DNA from: Chitinophagales bacterium
GTDB lineage: Bacteria; Bacteroidota; Bacteroidia; Chitinophagales; LD1
Assembly: GCA_016787045.1 (NCBI GenBank)
Contig: JAEUVA010000046.1
Span: 1 to 64,000 of the forward strand
DNA length: 64,000 nt
Direction: 5' to 3'
Program-made: the position numbers and the translations under genes
Part shown: positions 1 to 9,793 of the stretch, one piece after another
How the letters are laid out: every line of letters begins with the position of its first letter
Position numbering within the stretch: position 1 is the first letter of the stretch
Notes under the pieces: generated by a model
Told to the model about the DNA's origin: nothing
What the model saw: only the letters and a program-made list of their open reading frames with translations
Database searches by the model: none

Positions 1-39
1 CGGGATGCTCTATCAACTTTGCTTACACAAAAGTTGATG

Positions 40-122
40 AGCCGGCTGAGGGACTTGAACCCCCGAACCTTCCCGATTGCCATCGGGATGCTCTATCAAC
101 TTTGCTTACACAAAAGTTGATG
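40..122 (-). pseudogene. tRNA-Thr-derived copy with replaced anticodon arm (distal copy)
   Basis: It matches the 3' half of the tRNA at 206-278: the D-arm end, a perfect T arm (GGTTCAAGTCCC) and AGCCGGC. The anticodon arm is replaced by the palindrome at 71-88 and the 5' acceptor strand is missing, so it cannot fold as a full tRNA. It is a clear tRNA derivative; whether it is transcribed is unknown. Confidence 0.85.
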
Positions 123-205
123 AGCCGGCTGAGGGACTTGACCCCCCGAACCTTCCCGATTGCCATCGGGATGCTCTATCAACTTTGCTTACACAAAAGT
201 TGATG
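123..205 (-). pseudogene. tRNA-Thr-derived copy with replaced anticodon arm (proximal copy)
   Basis: Second 83-bp unit, abutting the intact tRNA-Thr. It has the same structure as the distal copy, with the palindrome at 154-171. One base differs in the T loop (GGGTCAAG in place of GGTTCAAG), which would alter the conserved TTC of a working tRNA. The near-identity of the two units points to recent or ongoing duplication. Confidence 0.85.
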
Positions 206-278
<73 letters not shown>

Positions 279-375
279 CAATTGCTGAAAATCTATTATT
301 TGTTGCCTGTTAATCTGCTTAACCTGCTGCTGATTTTCTTTATCAATGAACGTTATACCCTTAAAAAACGGAGCG

Positions 376-405
376 CAAATGTAAATCTTTGCATGAATTT
401 TCAAA
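376..405 (-). promoter_or_regulatory. Promoter of tRNA-Thr
   Basis: On the minus strand TTTG (402-405), 18 nt, then TACATTTG (376-383) matches the Bacteroidota housekeeping sigma consensus TTTG/N19/TAnnTTTG. It is followed by the GC-rich stretch CGCTCCG. The predicted transcript starts near 368 and reaches the tRNA at 278. Confidence 0.65.
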
Positions 406-483
406 TAGCTATAGAAATTATTTCCCCCATGTTTTACACATTAATACCTACAAAACCGCGCAAAGTGGCGAGTTGCACAAATC

Positions 484-514
484 TTTGATTCGCAAAATCG
501 CAATTTTATGTTCT
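484..514 (+). promoter_or_regulatory. Probable pyrF promoter
   Basis: TTTG (484-487), 19 nt, then TATGTTCT (507-514): correct spacing, but the -7 box is imperfect. It lies just upstream of pyrF. The rest of 279-483 holds only the tRNA-Thr leader and promoter. Confidence 0.4.
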
Positions 515-535
515 GTTTGCCAAAACAAGTAGCCC

Positions 536-1363
536 ATGAATTATCAGCAACTCACACAGCTCATTTGCCACAAAAAATCGTTGCTGTGTGTGGGTTTAGA
601 TACCGATTTGCAACTATTGCCTCCTCACCTACTGCAAACTACAGACCCGGTTTTTGAATTCAACAAGGCCATAATAGATGCCACTATTGACTTGGCTGTG
701 GCTTACAAACCAAACCTTGCTTTTTATGAAAGTATGGGGCTGAGTGGTTTAAGGAGTTTGGAGCGCACCATGGAGTATTTGCAAAATTTTAAAAGTGAGG
801 TATTTACCATAGCCGATGCCAAACGCGGGGATATTGGTAATACATCCAAAATGTATGCGAAAACTTTTTTTGAATGGTTGAAGTTTGATTCGGTTACAGT
901 GGCGCCTTACATGGGTGAAGACTCTGTAACTCCCTTTTTAGAGTATAAAGATAAATGGGTGATTTTGCTCGGCCTTACGTCTAACAAAGGCAGTAGCGAT
1001 TTTCAGTTTTTGAACACCGGTTCGCGAAAGTTATATGAAGAAGTAATTACCAAAGCGCAGCAGTGGGGCAGCAAAAATCAACTAATGTTTGTGGCCGGAG
1101 CCACCCACCCCGAAGAGTTTAAGAACTTGCGAGCGCTGGCGCCCGATTACTTTTACTTGGTGCCAGGAGTGGGCGCACAAGGGGGAGATTTGAATAAAAT
1201 ATGTGAAAATGGATTGAATGCAAACGGTGGCTTACTCATCAATTCTGCCCGGCAAATTATCTACGCTTCTAAGGGGAAAAACTTTGCTGAAGAAGCCCGA
1301 AAGCAGGCCTTACTGATGCATGAATCGTTGCAACGGTTTATGCCATCCATTTCGGCAGCATAA
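536..1363 (+). CDS. pyrF: Orotidine 5'-phosphate decarboxylase (OMP decarboxylase, type 2)
   Basis: Catalyses the last step of de novo UMP synthesis, decarboxylation of OMP, in the cytoplasm. The 275-residue protein has the TIM-barrel signature DAKRGDIGNTS at residues 94-104, with the catalytic Asp-Lys-Asp set, plus LDTD at 21-24 for substrate binding. Its length and sequence fit the longer type 2 subfamily seen in Bacteroidota, actinobacteria and Myxococcus rather than the ~230-residue enterobacterial type. The start follows directly on a plausible promoter. It is a single gene: the TPR gene 42 bp downstream has its own TACATTAG -7-like box at 1373-1380. Confidence 0.95.
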   Translation: MNYQQLTQLICHKKSLLCVGLDTDLQLLPPHLLQTTDPVFEFNKAIIDATIDLAVAYKPNLAFYESMGLSGLRSLERTMEYLQNFKSEVFTIADAKRGDIGNTSKMYAKTFFEWLKFDSVTVAPYMGEDSVTPFLEYKDKWVILLGLTSNKGSSDFQFLNTGSRKLYEEVITKAQQWGSKNQLMFVAGATHPEEFKNLRALAPDYFYLVPGVGAQGGDLNKICENGLNANGGLLINSARQIIYASKGKNFAEEARKQALLMHESLQRFMPSISAA

Positions 1364-1405
1364 AAATTCTCATACATTAGCCCCGCACTAAAACTTAAGC
1401 ACACA

Positions 1406-2143
1406 ATGAAGAAACTTGTTTTTGCATTGGCCTTTACCTCTTTGGCCGCAGTTACCACCGTACAAGCGCAAGACGCTTACGAGATTCAGCGTAAGGTTTA
1501 CCAAAACGCACTCAAACATTATGATTTGCAGGCCGCTACAATAGCCCTGTATAATATGATTGCCCTAAAACCCGAAAAAGCAGATCTCAACGACTCTTTG
1601 GCGCTGCTTTACTTTGCCGGTGAGCGCTATGGCCAAGCATTTTTGATTGGCGAAGAAATTTTGAAAAAAGACGCTTCTCGTAAAGATATGCTTGAACTGG
1701 TAGCCGTTTCTAAGCAAAATCTGGGTATGATCAAAGAGGCATTGAGTGATTATGAGAAACTCTACGCTTCTGAAAAATCGCTGTATTATTTATACCAAAT
1801 CGCTACATTACAATATCAGTTAAAGAGATATGGTGAGTGTGTGGCTTCTTTAGATCAAATAATTGCCAACCCAGAATCTGACAAGCAAAAAGTAAACATA
1901 AACGTACAAGGCGGCTCGCAAGAAGTACCTATGAAAGCAGCTGCTTTAAACGTAAAAGGTATTTGCGCTTTAGAATTGAACCAAGAAGAAGCAGCTAAAG
2001 ATAATTTCAATAAAGCGTTAGCTATTTCTCCTGAATTTGTTTTAGCCAAAGGCAACTTAGATATGGTAACCAAGAAAAAAACACCTGCTGCCAACACTAC
2101 CACTCCATCTACAAGCGTAAAAACCACTACTACTCCCAAATAG
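1406..2143 (+). CDS. Secreted/periplasmic TPR protein
   Basis: A 245-residue protein with a clear signal peptide (residues 1-21, MKKLVFALAF... ending VQAQ). The body is tetratricopeptide-like helical pairs; the clearest repeat is near residues 170-205, with ALNVKGICALELNQEEAAKD and the typical Ala/Leu/Tyr spacing. The C-terminal ~30 residues are a Thr/Pro/Lys-rich low-complexity tail. TPR proteins of this type scaffold protein contacts; the partner is not evident here. A strong terminator follows. Function beyond exported TPR protein is unknown. Confidence 0.8.
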   Translation: MKKLVFALAFTSLAAVTTVQAQDAYEIQRKVYQNALKHYDLQAATIALYNMIALKPEKADLNDSLALLYFAGERYGQAFLIGEEILKKDASRKDMLELVAVSKQNLGMIKEALSDYEKLYASEKSLYYLYQIATLQYQLKRYGECVASLDQIIANPESDKQKVNINVQGGSQEVPMKAAALNVKGICALELNQEEAAKDNFNKALAISPEFVLAKGNLDMVTKKKTPAANTTTPSTSVKTTTTPK

Positions 2144-2167
2144 TTTTTGTCTAACTTGTATCAAACA

Positions 2168-2197
2168 AAAAAGCGGCTTCAACGAGCCGCTTTTTTT
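2168..2197. terminator. Bidirectional intrinsic terminator
   Basis: Stem AAGCGGCT / AGCCGCTT with a short loop, an A-run on the left and a T-run on the right. It sits between the converging TPR gene and the giant SprB-repeat gene and can serve both. Confidence 0.85.
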
Positions 2198-2223
2198 GTG
2201 AAGGGAAACCAATAAAGGAAAGT

Positions 2224-5200
2224 TTATCTGATTACAGTGATTGAACCTTTGTAGTCATCGCGAGAGTAGCCGTTTACAAAAACCACTTTCATGGTATAGA
2301 TGTAGTTGCCTCTGTCCACCAACTCGCCTTTGTAAGTACCATCCCACTCAAAGTAATGGTGGTTACTGCTGAAAACCATTTCACCCCAGCGGTTAAACAC
2401 TTTGAAATCTAAGTACTGAATGGTGTTTACATCGCCATAGATTTTAAACACATCGTTGTTGTTGTCGTTGTTAGGCGAAAAAGCATTCGGGATAAATAAG
2501 TCTGTGATAGAGTTTACACTCACACTGGTAGAGCCATTGGCAGTACATCCGTTGGTATCTATTACAGATACCGAGTAGTTGGTGTTAAACACCGGACTGG
2601 CTTCAGCTTCAGCACAGTTGGTGCAAGATAAGCCCGCTGCGGGTGCCCATGTAAACATATTGCCGTGATTAACATTGGTAGTTGCAGTAAGTGTTGCTCC
2701 CTGGCCAAGGTTTACGGTAGTTGGCTCAGTAACTTCCATGGTAAGTATGTAATCGTAAGTAATATTGAATTGCTCTGTAAACACACATTGGCGGGCGTCT
2801 GTTACAGTTACAGCATAGTTGCCTTGTGGTAGTTGTACTGCATCCTCTGCACTGTTGCTATTGTTCCACTGGTAAGCATAAGGTGGAGTACCCCCGCTTA
2901 CATTCAAATCTACCCAGCCATTTTGTACCGATGGGCAAGAAGTGTTGCCTTTTGTATAAGTAACTACTAATGGAGGTGTTAACCCAACCGTAGCAGATGT
3001 ATTGGCTACACAGCCACGAGCGTCAGTTACTGTAGCGGAATAGTTTCCTGTAATTAGTTGGTTGATGTTTTGGGTAGTAGCGCCATTTGTCCAACTATAT
3101 GAATACGGAGCAGTACCACCGGCAACATTAAGCGCTACAGCACCATCATTGTTTGAGGCACATCCAACAGCAGTTACTGTGTTGGCTACAGTCAGTTGGG
3201 CAGGTTCTGTTACAGCAACCGGAGCCGAAACTTTTTGGCAAGCGTTGGCATCGGTTACAGACAACGTATAGTTACCGGCAGCTAAGTTGCTGATGTTCTG
3301 TGTAGCCCCATTATTTGACCAGTTGAATGAGTAAGGAGCTACACCACCAGTTACTGTAGCAGCTACACTGCCATCAGTTTGCCCAAAGCAAGAGATGTGT
3401 ACCGGAATAGCCGCAATGTTGATTGCTGATGGTTCAGTAATGGTGGTATTCTGATTAAGTGAACAGTTGTTAGCATCAGTAATTGCTACTGCATAGTTAC
3501 CTGCACCTACGCTGCTGATTGTTACAGCAGTTGCGCCATTATTCCACAGCAATGAGTAAGGAGAAGTACCTCCGTTTACAGTTACAGTTGCAGCACCGGT
3601 TTGCGCACCTTGGCACAATACATCGGTTTTTGAAATGCTGGCGCTTAGTTGTGGCAGTGCCACTATAGTTGCTTGTTGGTTTGCTACACATCCTTTGCTA
3701 TCGGTAACTGTTACGGCATAGCTGCCGGCAATTAGGTTACCCTGATTTTGTGTAGTAGAAGAATTGCTCCAGTTAAATGCGTAAGGTGCTGTACCTCCGA
3801 CTACTGTCAATGTAATGCTGCCGGGTTTGCTGCTACAAGCATAAGGTTGGTGAGTTTCTGTAGCAGTAAGCACAGCAGGTTGAGTTACGCTTATTGTAGA
3901 TACAGACGAACAAGTATTTGCATCGGTTACAGTTACAGTGTAGCTATTTGCAGTAAGGTTGTTGTTACTTGGTGTAGTTGCTCCATTTGTCCAGTTGTAA
4001 GAATATGGCGCTAAACCACCATTCACACTTACCGCTATGCTACCGTTGTTTAATCCATTGCAGCTAACATGAGTTACGTTAGTGGTAACATTCAGTTGCA
4101 CCGCTTGACCAATACTGATACTTGCCGATGCTGTACAATTTGAACCATCTGTTACATTGAGTGTGTAGTTTCCAGCGCCAATGTTGCTTAGGTTTTGAGT
4201 GGTAGCGTTGTTGTTCCACAGGTAAGTGAAGCCACCATTACCACCACTTACTGTAGTCGTAATGCTGCCATTTGTCATACCAAAGCAGGTAACATCTGTT
4301 TTAGCCAAAGAAATCTGAATAGCCGCAGTTTGAGATACTGTAGCCGAAGTATTGGCAGTACAGTTGGCGGCATCAGTAATGGCTACTGTGTAGTTACCGG
4401 CTGGTACGTTACTAATGTTTTGAGTAGTAGCATTGTTATTCCAAACAAAAGCATATGGGGTAGTTCCACCACTTACTTGCAAACCTACCGCACCTGAATT
4501 AGTACCACTGCAAAGTATATTAGTGGCTGTAGCAATGGCAGTAAGTGCTGCGGGCTGGCTAACTGCAACAGATGATGTCATGGTACAGTTAGAGCCATCG
4601 GTAGCGGTTACTGAGTAGCTTCCGGCTGGTATAGCAGTTAAATTTTTGCTGGTTGCACCATTACTCCACAGATAAGTGTAATTAGAGGCACCTCCGCTAA
4701 TGTTAAGTGTAACACCGCCATTATTGCCACCATGGCATGATACGGCTGTGGCCACCGGATTCAACACTATTGGGGTTGGTTGAGAAATATTCAACACCAT
4801 AGATGTAGAGCAGCCCAAAGAGTCGGCCATATTCATGGTGTAGTTGCCTGCAGTTAAGTTGCTGTTAGTAGCAGTGGTAGCACCGTTGCTCCAGTTAAAC
4901 ACATAGCCCCCGTTTCCTCCGCTTGGGTTGATGGTGATAGCACCATTGTTACCGCCAAAGCAGGTTACATTGCTCATAGTCATGCTCACTGTTAATGGCT
5001 GTGGCTGTGTAATCGTTTCTGATTTGCTTACAGTGCAGCCGTTCACATCAGTTACAGTAATGGTATATGTACCTGCTTGTACAGATGTAAGGTGTTGTGT
5101 GATAGCATTGTTGTTCCACAAGTACGTGTAAGACCCTGTACCACCTGTAGTATTACTCATAATGCTACCGGTAAAAGCACCGTTGCAAGCCACATTTGTT

Positions 5201-8200
5201 TTGGTAGTGTTCAAAACCATTTGAGTGGGCTGAGTAAGTGTGGCAGTAATAGAAGCCGTACAATTGTTAGCATCTGTAACTGTTACACTGTATGTGCTGG
5301 CAGTAAGGTTTACGCGGTTTTGTGTCTGCACACCATCCATCCAGTAATAAGTAAACGGAGCAGTACCCCCCGATGGTGTAGTATTGATATATCCATTGAA
5401 ACCACCAAAGCAATTGATATCGCCTTTGGTAAATGAATAGCTCAAAGGCAATGCCTGTGTAATGGTTGAGGTACGTACTGCAGTGCATCCTTTGCTATCA
5501 GTTACAGTTACTGTATAGTTACCGGTATTCAAATTACTAATGGCAGCTGTGGTAGCCGTATTGCTCCAAGCGTAAGTAAATGGTGATGTGCCACCGGTAA
5601 CCACCGAACTAATACTACCGGTAGTAGCCCCTGCACAACCAATATTGGTTACGTTATGATTTACCGCAAGTAATGCCGGTTGGCTGATAGTAGCTGATGT
5701 AGTGATTACACAGCCGTTGGCATCGGTTACATTTACTGAGTAGTTTCCGGCTTGCACAAACGATATATCTTCTGATGTAGAAGTGTTGCTCCATGCAAAA
5801 CTGTATGCACCAAATCCACCGGTTACAGTTAAATTGATAGACCCATCTTGTGCGCCAAAACAGTTGGCATCTGTAACTACAGTTGAGGCAGAAAGTGCAC
5901 TTGGCTCATTAACTGTAGCAGTAGCTATAGTACTACAGTTTTTAGCATCTGTTACAGTGGCAGTGTAAGTACTTGCAGCTATTGCAGCTAAGTTTTGAGA
6001 TGTAGGGCCATTGCTCCATGCAAATGCGTAAGGGGAAGTTCCACCGTTTACATTTAAGGTTACAGTACCGTTAGATTGACCAAAGCAAGCTACATCTGTT
6101 TTTGATGCGCTGACTATAAGTACGGCAGGTTGAGTTATGGTAGTAGAAGATGAAGCTGAACAGCTATTGGCATCTGTTACAGTTACTACATAATTGGCAG
6201 CCGTAAGGTTTGTTCTGTTTTGAGTATTAATGCCACCGCCCCAGTTAAAGCTATAAGCCCCTGTACCACCGCTTACTGTTAGGGTAATGGTGCCATTATT
6301 CCCTCCATTACAATTCACATCAGTTTTCACAGCGTTAATAACTATGGCTGATGGCTCTGTAACTGTAGTAGTTGCAGTGCCAGAACAACCGGCATTATCG
6401 GTTACTGTTATTGTGTAGCTGCCCGCAGAAAGACCTGTACGGTTTTGTGTGGCTATACCACCGCCCCAATTGTAGGCGTATGGTGTAGTACCACCGGTAG
6501 CTACTGTAGTAATGGCTCCATTGTTTGCCGAATTACAAGTAACATGAGTGGGAGTCAACGCCACACTTAAGGTAGGCGACTGAGTAACGTTGAAAGAAGC
6601 AGACGCAGAACAAGATAGTGCATCGGTAGCAGTTACGCTGTATGTACCGGCAGGTATGGCTGTACGGTTTTGAGTAGTAACTCCGCCACCCCAGTTGTAG
6701 GTATAATTTGGAGTACCTCCGCTTACCGTAATATTTATTGCCCCACTGTTGCCACCTGCACAAGCCACATTGGTTACTACACCACTTATATTTACCACAG
6801 CCGGCTGAGATACTACTGTTGTATTTGACATAGTACAACCGGCATTATCAGTTACTGTGATGGTGTAGCTGCCTGCAATTAGCGCTGTTCTGTTTTGAGT
6901 GGTTACCCCACCACCCCAGTTAAAGGTATATGGTGTAGTACCACCAGCCACACTGATAGTAATAGCACCATTAGCACTACCATTACAAGAAACATCGGTT
7001 ACCGATGAAGAAACACTAAGTGTAGTCGTTTGGCTAACTGATGCCGAATGTGCTGCAGTACAACCTACATTGTCTGTTACTGTTACGGTATAGCTTCCTG
7101 CAGGGATGCTAGTTCTGTTTTGTGTAGTTACTCCCCCACCCCAGTTAAAGGTATATGGAGATGTGCCACCAGATACGTTTAGAGTAATAGCGCCTGTATT
7201 ACCACCATTACAAGCCACATTAGTTACTGTGGTTGAAAGATTAATTGCGCTTGGCGAAGTGATGTTAGTAGTTTGAGTAGCAGTGCAGCCAATGTTGTCC
7301 GTTACAATCACTGAGTATGCACCGGCTGAAAGACCTGTTCTGTTTTGAGAAGTAATACCACCACCCCAGTTAAATGTATATGGAGAAGTACCACCGCTAA
7401 CAGTAGTAGTTATGCTTCCGTCTGCACCGGCAGCACAAGTAGTTGCAGATGGATTTAGTGCAATATTTATAGCCGGTTGCTGATTTACACTTACGCTTGC
7501 AGCTACTGTACATGACAGGTTATCGGTAACTGTAAGTACATAGTTTCCGGCTGCAATGCCACTGATGTTTTGGGTAGTTTGACCGCTGCTCCACAAAAAT
7601 GATAGCGGAGCTGTACCACCGGTTACTCCGGTGCTTATAGCACCATTTGTGTTTCCAAAGCAAGTGGCATGTGTAACTGTAGGGTTAATAACAATAGCTG
7701 ATGGCTGCGTAATTGCAATGGTACCGCTTGCGCTACAACCAACATTATCTGTTACAGTTACACTAAAACTACCTGCGGCTAAACCGGTTCTGTTTTGCAG
7801 AGGTGAGCCATCATTCCAGTTGAAAGTATATGGCGCAGTACCGTTGAGCGGAGAAATGTTGATAGAACCTGTAGCAGCTCCGTTACATACCGGGTTGCTG
7901 CTTGATGTGTTGAAAGAAACAGCAAAAGCCGGTTGTGTGATGTTTACTGTACGAGTAGCTGTGCAACCGTTAGCATCGGTTACAGTTACTGTGTAGCCGC
8001 CCGCAGCCAAGCCAGTTGGATTTTGAGAAGTGGAACCATTGGTCCAGTTAAAGGTAAAGGGAAGTTTCCCGTTGTTAACCGTAAGGGTTATTGACCCAGA
8101 GGAACCACCGTTGCAAGTATTGTTTACTTGCGTAGCAGTTGTAGTCATTGGTGTATATGGCGGTATGGTGGCCGAAGCCGTAGCTGTACAACCGTTGCCA

Positions 8201-9582
8201 TCAGTTACAGTAACTGTGTATGAACCCGAGTTTGCATTTATCAAGTTTGGCGATGTGCCACCGATGTTCCAAAGGTATGTGTAAGGCCCCACACCACCTG
8301 CTACCGATGTAGTAACAGAGCCGGTTGGACCACCACTGCAAGCTAATGGAGAAGGTGTTGAATTTGCGTTCAGCGCCAAAGGTTGTGGCACGTAAGCTGT
8401 GTTTGTAGCAGTGCATCCCTTAGAGTCAGTTACAGTAAGTGAATAGTTACCACTCGCTAACCCGGTTACATTTTGAGTAAATGCACCGGTAACCCAACTG
8501 TATGAGTAAGGAGCTGTACCACCGGTAGGTACAGAGTTGATAGCTCCGTTATTACCACCAAAACAAGTAACAGGAATCACATTTAATGTAACCCCTGTAG
8601 CTGTTGGTTGTGCTATAGAAACTGTTTTAGATGCCGTGCAACCCGTGTTAGAAGTAACGGTAACTGTATAGGTACCCGCAGTAATATTGGTGTTGGCGGC
8701 CACCGTGGCGCCATTGCTCCATGTGTAATAATATGGGCCTATACTACCTATTACAGATGTTACGGTAATATTTCCGTTGCTTCCACCAAAGCAAGCTGGT
8801 TGAGAAGCAGTGTGGTTGATACTCATACCTCCACCGGTTTGTCCTACTGTGGCAGTAGTTGAAGCGGAGCAACTGCCGGCATCAGTTACGGTTACTGAAT
8901 AATTGCCCGATGCAATACCGGTCAAATCTTCTGTGGTGGCGCCATTGCTCCACAAATAAGTGTATGCAGGTGTGCCGAAACTAACGGTAAGGTTAATAGC
9001 TCCGTTTGCACCGCTTCCGCAGGTAACATTGGTTGTAGTTTTGCTTAACACCAAGCCCGGAGGTTGTATCACATTGGCAGAGTCTATTTTAATGCATCCT
9101 TTGCTATCGGTAATTGTTACATAGTAAGTAGCCGCAGTAAGCGTGCTAATGTCTTGTGTGGTTTGTGAATTGCTCCACATGTATGAGTACCCTGGAGTAC
9201 CGCCATTCACTGTTAGGTCAATAGCCCCATTGTTGCCGCCACCACAGTTTACATTTGTAATGTTGGTAGTAGTAGTAATAGCTGCCGGCTGAGCTATGTT
9301 TACCGAGGTGGTAGCTGTTTGCAGCAATGCATCGGTTACGGTAACACTGTAAATACCTGGCAATAAACCACTAACATTCTGCGTAATGGCCCCATTGCTC
9401 CAAGAGTATAGGTAAATTGGTACTCCTCCACTGGGTGTTATGTTAATGCTGCCGTTGCTTCCTCCGTTGCAACTCACATCTTGTTTTGTAAATGATAAAG
9501 AGATGGCCGCTCTGCTGCATAATGCAGATAGCATAATAGCCAAAAACACGATTGGGGTGGTAAACTTCCTCATTGGTTCCAT
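2224..9582 (-). CDS. Giant SprB-repeat surface protein with T9SS type B sorting domain
   Basis: A 2452-residue protein. An N-terminal signal peptide (ending near SRA, residue ~25) is followed by 30 consecutive ~75-residue SprB repeats, each of the form C.GG.NG.I...GGT.PY.Y.W.NG..TQN...GNY.VTVTD..GC. Then come an Ig-like PKD/SprB-related stretch and a C-terminal ~90-residue gliding-motility-associated domain (NAFSPNNDNNNDVF, FNRWGEMVF, WDGTYKG). That terminus directs export and surface attachment through the type IX system. SprB of Flavobacterium is the mobile adhesin of gliding motility; this protein is a relative in repeats but may be a static adhesin or cell-surface filament. No motor genes are nearby. 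Starts at 9582 or 9573 are both possible. Confidence 0.9.
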   Translation of the reverse strand: MEPMRKFTTPIVFLAIMLSALCSRAAISLSFTKQDVSCNGGSNGSINITPSGGVPIYLYSWSNGAITQNVSGLLPGIYSVTVTDALLQTATTSVNIAQPAAITTTTNITNVNCGGGNNGAIDLTVNGGTPGYSYMWSNSQTTQDISTLTAATYYVTITDSKGCIKIDSANVIQPPGLVLSKTTTNVTCGSGANGAINLTVSFGTPAYTYLWSNGATTEDLTGIASGNYSVTVTDAGSCSASTTATVGQTGGGMSINHTASQPACFGGSNGNITVTSVIGSIGPYYYTWSNGATVAANTNITAGTYTVTVTSNTGCTASKTVSIAQPTATGVTLNVIPVTCFGGNNGAINSVPTGGTAPYSYSWVTGAFTQNVTGLASGNYSLTVTDSKGCTATNTAYVPQPLALNANSTPSPLACSGGPTGSVTTSVAGGVGPYTYLWNIGGTSPNLINANSGSYTVTVTDGNGCTATASATIPPYTPMTTTATQVNNTCNGGSSGSITLTVNNGKLPFTFNWTNGSTSQNPTGLAAGGYTVTVTDANGCTATRTVNITQPAFAVSFNTSSSNPVCNGAATGSINISPLNGTAPYTFNWNDGSPLQNRTGLAAGSFSVTVTDNVGCSASGTIAITQPSAIVINPTVTHATCFGNTNGAISTGVTGGTAPLSFLWSSGQTTQNISGIAAGNYVLTVTDNLSCTVAASVSVNQQPAINIALNPSATTCAAGADGSITTTVSGGTSPYTFNWGGGITSQNRTGLSAGAYSVIVTDNIGCTATQTTNITSPSAINLSTTVTNVACNGGNTGAITLNVSGGTSPYTFNWGGGVTTQNRTSIPAGSYTVTVTDNVGCTAAHSASVSQTTTLSVSSSVTDVSCNGSANGAITISVAGGTTPYTFNWGGGVTTQNRTALIAGSYTITVTDNAGCTMSNTTVVSQPAVVNISGVVTNVACAGGNSGAINITVSGGTPNYTYNWGGGVTTQNRTAIPAGTYSVTATDALSCSASASFNVTQSPTLSVALTPTHVTCNSANNGAITTVATGGTTPYAYNWGGGIATQNRTGLSAGSYTITVTDNAGCSGTATTTVTEPSAIVINAVKTDVNCNGGNNGTITLTVSGGTGAYSFNWGGGINTQNRTNLTAANYVVTVTDANSCSASSSTTITQPAVLIVSASKTDVACFGQSNGTVTLNVNGGTSPYAFAWSNGPTSQNLAAIAASTYTATVTDAKNCSTIATATVNEPSALSASTVVTDANCFGAQDGSINLTVTGGFGAYSFAWSNTSTSEDISFVQAGNYSVNVTDANGCVITTSATISQPALLAVNHNVTNIGCAGATTGSISSVVTGGTSPFTYAWSNTATTAAISNLNTGNYTVTVTDSKGCTAVRTSTITQALPLSYSFTKGDINCFGGFNGYINTTPSGGTAPFTYYWMDGVQTQNRVNLTASTYSVTVTDANNCTASITATLTQPTQMVLNTTKTNVACNGAFTGSIMSNTTGGTGSYTYLWNNNAITQHLTSVQAGTYTITVTDVNGCTVSKSETITQPQPLTVSMTMSNVTCFGGNNGAITINPSGGNGGYVFNWSNGATTATNSNLTAGNYTMNMADSLGCSTSMVLNISQPTPIVLNPVATAVSCHGGNNGGVTLNISGGASNYTYLWSNGATSKNLTAIPAGSYSVTATDGSNCTMTSSVAVSQPAALTAIATATNILCSGTNSGAVGLQVSGGTTPYAFVWNNNATTQNISNVPAGNYTVAITDAANCTANTSATVSQTAAIQISLAKTDVTCFGMTNGSITTTVSGGNGGFTYLWNNNATTQNLSNIGAGNYTLNVTDGSNCTASASISIGQAVQLNVTTNVTHVSCNGLNNGSIAVSVNGGLAPYSYNWTNGATTPSNNNLTANSYTVTVTDANTCSSVSTISVTQPAVLTATETHQPYACSSKPGSITLTVVGGTAPYAFNWSNSSTTQNQGNLIAGSYAVTVTDSKGCVANQQATIVALPQLSASISKTDVLCQGAQTGAATVTVNGGTSPYSLLWNNGATAVTISSVGAGNYAVAITDANNCSLNQNTTITEPSAINIAAIPVHISCFGQTDGSVAATVTGGVAPYSFNWSNNGATQNISNLAAGNYTLSVTDANACQKVSAPVAVTEPAQLTVANTVTAVGCASNNDGAVALNVAGGTAPYSYSWTNGATTQNINQLITGNYSATVTDARGCVANTSATVGLTPPLVVTYTKGNTSCPSVQNGWVDLNVSGGTPPYAYQWNNSNSAEDAVQLPQGNYAVTVTDARQCVFTEQFNITYDYILTMEVTEPTTVNLGQGATLTATTNVNHGNMFTWAPAAGLSCTNCAEAEASPVFNTNYSVSVIDTNGCTANGSTSVSVNSITDLFIPNAFSPNNDNNNDVFKIYGDVNTIQYLDFKVFNRWGEMVFSSNHHYFEWDGTYKGELVDRGNYIYTMKVVFVNGYSRDDYKGSITVIR
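2752..9486 (-). repeat. 30 tandem SprB repeats (~225 bp each)
   Basis: Counting from the Cys-Gly-Gly start of each unit gives 30 repeats. Most differ clearly at DNA level, but repeats 10-15 (about 6121-7470) share the variant core NWGGG..TQNRT, so this block spread by recent internal duplication. Confidence 0.85.
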
Positions 9583-9793
9583 TTTAAATTTTACCGCTTA
9601 GCAGGCCCTTCACCTCCCACTAAACTGATATCTTGTACGGAACCGATTGAAAAAGGTTATACCTTGCTGAGATTTATTGAATGAAACCTAAGTTGTTGAT
9701 TGTAAACACGCTAACTATAATAGAGGCACAGTAATGCTTGAGCGGGGTTATTTACTTCAAAACCTACTGAATGTCAATACAATACACCTGTAT

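Larger units (their letters stand above)
1..205 (-). repeat. 83-bp tandem array of broken tRNA-Thr copies
   Basis: Units repeat with an exact 83-bp period (the word CGGGATGCTC starts at 1, 84 and 167). The array runs off the left edge of the window. On the minus strand each unit holds a hairpin (ATCAACTTT / AAAGTTGAT), the end of a tRNA-Thr D arm, an 18-bp palindrome in place of the anticodon arm, then a T arm and 3' acceptor strand identical to the adjacent intact tRNA-Thr except for one base in one unit. The units lie downstream of the intact gene in its direction of transcription. Confidence 0.9.

Noticed and set aside
1-205. CRISPR-like array
   Set aside because: Units are direct tRNA-derived repeats with no unique spacers, and no cas genes are present.
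3062-8862. Many plus-strand frames antisense to the SprB gene
   Set aside because: They are produced by the repeat's biased codons; no start context or family features.
9583-9793. Possible TPP or glycine riboswitch near gcvP
   Set aside because: Only a chance CTGAGA-like word was seen; the conserved core is missing and the position is downstream of gcvP.
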